Assembly (NCBI GenBank): GCA_018224415.1
Contig: JAGTUZ010000128.1
Coordinates: forward strand, 1 to 15,190
Origin: Bacteroidota bacterium
GTDB taxonomy: Bacteria; Bacteroidota; Ignavibacteria; SZUA-365
Direction of reading: 5' to 3'
DNA length: 15,190 nt
Shown here: one piece after another, positions 13,884-15,190 of the stretch
Layout: each line of letters begins with the position of its first letter
Position numbering within the stretch: the stretch's first letter is position 1
The notes under the pieces: generated by a model
What the model was told of the DNA's origin: nothing
The model's database searches: none
Seen by the model: the letters and a program-made list of their open reading frames with translations, nothing else
Program-made: the position numbers and the translations under genes

Positions 13884-15190
13884 ATGCGTACGCTTTTCCG
13901 TCGGCGATTGCATGTACCGGCTACATTGCCACGATGGCGGCACGATCAGACCTCTCCCCCTCGTTCCTCTCGCCCGGCCTACCGGGCAATCGTGGGCGCG
14001 ATCCCGTTTTTCCTGGGAGCATTGGTGCTTCCGGACGGGATTGCCTTGCACGCACAGGATCTTTCTTCGGAGGCGGTGCGGCCGTTCACGTTGACAGGGA
14101 CGCTTGTCACCGCCGCCGAGCACTACGACATTCCGGGCATGAACACGCAGCGGCCGAAAAACTCGGCACGGCTGTATTTCAATCCCACCATGACGATATA
14201 TGGCCTGCAGCTGCCGTTCAGCTTCCTGCTCTCGTCACAGGAGCGGAATTTCAACCAGCCGTTCAACCAGTTCGGCGTCAGTCCGACCTACAAGTGGCTG
14301 ACACTGCACGGCGGCTACCGTTCGCTCCGCTATTCGGAGTTCACACTCAGTGACGCGATGATGCTCGGTGGTGGCGCGGAAGTGCAGACGGATATTCTCC
14401 GAGTCCGTGGCATGTACGGACGGCTCCGCCGCGCGGTGGAGGAGGACACAGTCACCGGTGTGTTGGCCGTGTACAAGCGGATGGGCTATGCGGCCGGCGT
14501 AGGTGTCGGGGACAAGGACACCTACATCGATCTCAACATCCTCCATGCATGGGATGATTCGACCTCGCTCGAACGTCCCCGTACGCTGGTCAACGTGCGA
14601 CCGGCGGAGAATGTCGTTGGAGGAGTGAACGGACGGCTGCCGCTGGACGAAGGCCGTATTGTCTTCGATGCGGAATTCGCCGCAAGCATGGTCACACGTG
14701 ATACGGACCAGCCGGAAGTCGCCAACGAGGACGTCCCTGACGCCGTTCTCGCCAACACACGATACTCCTCCCGCCTGAATTACGCTTGGCGCAGTGGCGC
14801 GACATACAATGCGCCGCTGTGGTCGCTGCGTCTTGAATACGCGCGTGTCGAACCGGAATACGAGACCATGGGCTCGATATACACACAGAATGATTATGAG
14901 GATGTCACCGTCAAGCCCTCGTTCCGTCTCCCCGACGGCACGCTGCGTGTGGGCGGGGCGATCGGATGGCGGCATGACAATCTGTTCGACGACCGGCTCG
15001 TCACGACCAATCGCGTTATCGGTTCGGCGAACATGAACTGGGCACCCGACCCGATGTTCAACGTCGATGGAAACTTCAGCAACTACAGCATGTCCAGTGC
15101 CGCCGGCGCCGTGCCCGTCAACGACAGCACGCGTCTCGACAACGTCTCGCAGTCCTGGTCGCTCTCGCCGCGTCTGGCCATCACGGGCAC
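13884..15190 (+). CDS. Outer-membrane beta-barrel protein, N-terminal part (runs off right edge)
   Basis: A plus-strand frame starting at the ATG at 13884 has no stop through 15190: 435 codons and a partial one. The N-terminus has an unusually long basic stretch (about 35 residues, rich in Arg and Pro). Then comes a hydrophobic segment, AIVGAIPFFLGALVLPDGIA, ending in HAQ, a plausible signal-peptidase site. The mature part is made of alternating strands with aromatic girdle residues and short turns, for example RLYFNPTMTIYGLQLPFSFLL, PTYKWLTLHGGYRS, VRGMYGRLRRA and WSLRLEYARVEPEY. This is characteristic of a transmembrane beta-barrel. I see no TonB box or plug domain, so it is not obviously a TonB-dependent receptor. 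It is divergent from the helicase operon. Function is unknown, and no family name can be given from the visible part. Confidence 0.8.
   Translation, partial: MRTLFRRRLHVPATLPRWRHDQTSPPRSSRPAYRAIVGAIPFFLGALVLPDGIALHAQDLSSEAVRPFTLTGTLVTAAEHYDIPGMNTQRPKNSARLYFNPTMTIYGLQLPFSFLLSSQERNFNQPFNQFGVSPTYKWLTLHGGYRSLRYSEFTLSDAMMLGGGAEVQTDILRVRGMYGRLRRAVEEDTVTGVLAVYKRMGYAAGVGVGDKDTYIDLNILHAWDDSTSLERPRTLVNVRPAENVVGGVNGRLPLDEGRIVFDAEFAASMVTRDTDQPEVANEDVPDAVLANTRYSSRLNYAWRSGATYNAPLWSLRLEYARVEPEYETMGSIYTQNDYEDVTVKPSFRLPDGTLRVGGAIGWRHDNLFDDRLVTTNRVIGSANMNWAPDPMFNVDGNFSNYSMSSAAGAVPVNDSTRLDNVSQSWSLSPRLAITG

Overview
This is a GC-rich bacterial window. Almost every codable base is used, and nine complete genes in a row lie on the minus strand between about 0.5 and 13.6 kb. 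A partial gene runs off each end. SecG with a long Q/P/A-rich tail, an exported GH3 glycosidase, a fused metallo-beta-lactamase/rhodanese protein and an outer-membrane beta-barrel protein with a signal peptide point to a Gram-negative. My best guess is the Bacteroidota/Ignavibacteriota side (FCB group), but no marker here fixes the phylum. Several starts have clear Shine-Dalgarno sequences (minus-strand partial gene at 73, TauE at 5090, CstB-like at 3862, plus-strand barrel at 13884). That would be unusual for classical Bacteroidia.

Layout, left to right. 1-73: start of a minus-strand gene with a strong RBS. 74-486: non-coding, with a 22-bp tandem repeat at 176-254. 488-519: rho-independent terminator for the minus strand. 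543-932: secG. 999-2195: exported or membrane-anchored NagZ-like GH3 enzyme. 2333-5090: a sulfur/persulfide operon transcribed as TauE-type permease, single-domain rhodanese, then CstB-like persulfide dioxygenase-rhodanese. 5208-13607: a tightly packed four-gene unit transcribed as a 206-aa unknown protein, a very large RecQ-like helicase of about 1,450-1,475 aa, a coiled-coil protein with one C-terminal membrane helix, and an AMP-forming acyl-CoA synthetase whose ATG overlaps the coiled-coil stop (ATGA). 13884-15190: on the plus strand, the first 435 codons of an outer-membrane beta-barrel protein that continues beyond the window.

How the genes fit together. The TauE/rhodanese/CstB-like trio has the content expected of a reactive-sulfur detoxification module: persulfide oxidation, sulfane-sulfur transfer and export of sulfite or thiosulfate. 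The NagZ-like and SecG genes are cell-wall recycling and protein export genes, and need not be linked to it. The most intriguing part is the unknown protein/giant RecQ-like helicase/membrane coiled-coil cassette. The helicase has a complete but diverged SF2/RecQ motif set, a long N-terminal domain I do not recognise, and no visible RecQ zinc or HRDC regions. It could be an undescribed DNA-processing or defence module, but this is inference from architecture and operon structure only.

A cross-cutting feature is the number of short tandem repeats. A 22-bp array lies in non-coding DNA. The three arrays inside genes (21, 18 and 15 bp) are all multiples of three and stay in frame, giving repetitive tails or linkers.
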